NCBI GenBank assembly: GCA_028293365.1
Contig: JAQGOX010000761.1
Span: 1-7,560 of the forward strand
DNA: 7,560 bases
Direction of reading: 5' to 3'
Origin: Verrucomicrobiales bacterium
GTDB taxonomy: Bacteria > Verrucomicrobiota > Verrucomicrobiia > Limisphaerales > SXQI01
Shown in pieces: positions 6,100 through 7,560 of this stretch. How positions within the stretch are numbered: the first letter of the stretch is position 1; each line of letters opens with the position of its first letter. The translations under genes and the position numbers were made by a program. Under the pieces are notes generated by a model. That model worked only from the letters and a program-made list of their open reading frames with translations. It made no database searches and had not been told where the DNA came from.

Positions 6100-7560
6100 T
6101 TAGAGTCCTTTCGTGTTCTTAAGTTTCAGGCTCATGGCAAACCCAAATGTTTGGGCCGTTCCATCCACGGATTCCAGTTCACCGGATAGTTTGGTTCCGT
6201 CCGGATCAAAATAAGGACTCTCTTTGAATTCATTCTGAACGGTGTAGGCGAGCTTCCCGTTTGCCGCCGTCTCGCCACCTTTGTTCAAGTTCAATGCGCG
6301 CAATTTAACGTTAATAGTGAAGTCGTTTGTATTTTTGGGCTTGCTCTGGGCCTGGGTTTGCATGAAGGGATTTCGCGCTCCACCTTCCCCGCCAGCACCT
6401 CCCTGGGCCGGCATCTTGATACCAAAGTATCGTTCGAGCATGCGGGGGTCCATCATGAATGGATTCATTCCTCCCCCTGCCGGCGCTTCCTCCTCTTCCT
6501 CATCCACGGTTACTGTTCCGAAGGTTTCGATCCAAACGCCAACATCGCGACCCGGTTGTTTCAGCTTCTCCTCGCTATTTAAGAGCAGGCGGCGCATTTC
6601 GACCAGGGCATCCGCCCAAAAGAAACGGTCCCGAATCCATATGGTAAACTGGTCAATCTCTTCTTTGGTCTTCTTAATCTGCGCTTGCTCCTTGGACAAC
6701 TCCTCAGCTTTTTTCTGCAAGGGAGTCACTTTGTCAGTCAGATCCGCCAAAGCCGCCTGCTTGATCGAAACCACGCGGCCGTAAAACCAGCCATACGCCA
6801 AAACCACCAGAATCAAACTGAATACCGCCGCGATAAAATAGGGCTGCTTCCGTTTGAATTGTTGCTTGCTGCGGATACTCTTTGGAACCAGGTTCAACTC
6901 CACGGGGCACTGGGCCATGTTCCGCAAGCCGAGCCCGACGACTTCTCCGAACGCATGCGCGACTTTCGCCAAATCCTCAAGGTCCAAGGCAGGATCCAAT
7001 TGGACACTTCGGAACGGATTAAAGTACTCGACCGGAATGTTAAGCTTTTCGGCGAAAAACTGAGAAGTATACGGCATGATTGAACCGCCGCCCGCAAGAA
7101 AGACTCGCAGCGGCGCTGAACCACCCTGCTGACCACGATAAAACTGGATTGTCTGATTGACCTGAATGTGCAAACGCGTCATTACCTGACGCGCGATTTT
7201 GGAGATGGCCGCCTGATGCGGATTCTCCGGCTCCTCATAGGCCCCGCCGAGACTGACGAAACCTTCGTTGATTTTCAACTCTTCCGCTTTTCCGAACGGC
7301 ATTTTCGCCTCGGCAACGAAATCCTGCGTGATCGAGTTCGCGCCAATGTTGATGCCGCGCGAAAAAACTTTCCCTTTCTCGAAAAACAACAGGTTGCTCG
7401 TTTTCGCTCCTATATCCAACAACATCGTGCAACCTTCAAGATCGCCGTAGTTGAATCGAAACGCGTTACAAAGGGCGGCAGGTGAAACATCGACCAACTG
7501 CAATCGCAACCCCGCAGCTTGAGCCGTTCTAAACAAGCTCTCGACCACGTCGGCTTTGAT
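6100..7560 (-). CDS. PilM-PilN fusion: actin-like ATPase plus membrane-anchored coiled coil (5' end missing)
   Basis: The frame is open to the right edge, and the first visible residues (I-K-A-D-V-V-E-S) fall inside the ATPase fold, so roughly the first third of PilM is missing. 486 residues are visible. PilM part: VDVSPAALCNAF, LLDIGAKTSNLLFFEKGK (phosphate motif, about 47-64), SRGINIGANSITQDF, then VFLAGGGSIMPY (adenosine motif, about 153-164), ending with GLGLRN (about 209-214). This is followed in the same frame by VELNLVPKSI (220-229), which resembles the N-terminal INLLP peptide of PilN that docks into PilM. A basic patch, a transmembrane helix (about 240-261) and a coiled coil (about 265-305, Lys/Glu/Gln-rich) come next. 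The periplasmic remainder holds a run of five Glu, a Gly/Met-rich loop (353-409) and a terminal beta region DFTINVKLRALNL. The protein thus combines the cytoplasmic PilM ring with PilN. It is followed by the PilO-like gene after 4 bp. Confidence 0.87.
   Translation of the reverse strand: MKADVVESLFRTAQAAGLRLQLVDVSPAALCNAFRFNYGDLEGCTMLLDIGAKTSNLLFFEKGKVFSRGINIGANSITQDFVAEAKMPFGKAEELKINEGFVSLGGAYEEPENPHQAAISKIARQVMTRLHIQVNQTIQFYRGQQGGSAPLRVFLAGGGSIMPYTSQFFAEKLNIPVEYFNPFRSVQLDPALDLEDLAKVAHAFGEVVGLGLRNMAQCPVELNLVPKSIRSKQQFKRKQPYFIAAVFSLILVVLAYGWFYGRVVSIKQAALADLTDKVTPLQKKAEELSKEQAQIKKTKEEIDQFTIWIRDRFFWADALVEMRRLLLNSEEKLKQPGRDVGVWIETFGTVTVDEEEEEAPAGGGMNPFMMDPRMLERYFGIKMPAQGGAGGEGGARNPFMQTQAQSKPKNTNDFTINVKLRALNLNKGGETAANGKLAYTVQNEFKESPYFDPDGTKLSGELESVDGTAQTFGFAMSLKLKNTKGL

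Noticed and set aside
6281..6784. 167-residue plus-strand ORF opposite the PilM-PilN gene
   Set aside because: It is antisense to a well supported coding frame, its Ser/Pro content mirrors the Gly/Met/Glu loop, and it has no recognisable features.
1..7560. CRISPR arrays, tRNA/rRNA genes, insertion sequences, phage genes
   Set aside because: None was seen. Coding density on one strand is nearly complete and no regularly spaced repeats or transposase motifs occur.

Overview
The window is a single block of seven co-directional genes, all on the minus strand, so transcription runs from high to low coordinates. It suggests the genome of a verrucomicrobium-type bacterium (Akkermansia / Pedosphaera relatives). 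The reasons are a pilus-alignment gene set resembling, as I remember it, the Akkermansia Amuc_1101-1100-1099-1098 cluster, Gly/Met-rich low-complexity loops, and genes mostly without clear Shine-Dalgarno sites. This assignment is inferred from protein pattern, not from any search.

Layout in transcription order: (1) 7560-6100, a PilM-type actin-like ATPase fused to a PilN-type membrane segment, cut by the right edge. (2) 6095-5127, a PilO / Amuc_1100-like bitopic protein. (3) 5122-4331, a PilP/GspC-like bitopic protein. (4) 4296-2017, an outer-membrane secretin precursor carrying TPR-like and N domains and only the first half of the secretin domain. (5) 1997-1413, a separate small ORF with its own signal peptide that carries the second half of the secretin domain. 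(6) 1347-370, a stand-alone 5'-3' exonuclease of the PolA N-terminal / FEN type. (7) 366-1, the N-terminal 122 residues of a secreted protein with a VW-type repeat, cut by the left edge. Gaps between genes are 4, 4, 34, 19, 65 and 3 bp, and I see no convincing terminator, so one operon is plausible, at least for genes 1-5.

Genes 1-5 would form the cytoplasm-to-outer-membrane alignment column of a type IV pilus or type II secretion-like machine. The PilM ring lies on the cytoplasmic face. PilN and PilO coiled coils and ferredoxin-like domains cross the periplasm, the PilP/GspC-like protein bridges to the secretin, and the secretin forms the outer-membrane channel.

The most notable observation is that the secretin is encoded in two pieces. 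The break is in a Gly-rich loop of the pore domain, stops in both relevant frames mean no single frameshift can rejoin the pieces, and the C-terminal piece begins with a signal peptide. This points to a two-polypeptide secretin rather than a sequencing error. The second notable feature is the covalent PilM-PilN fusion.
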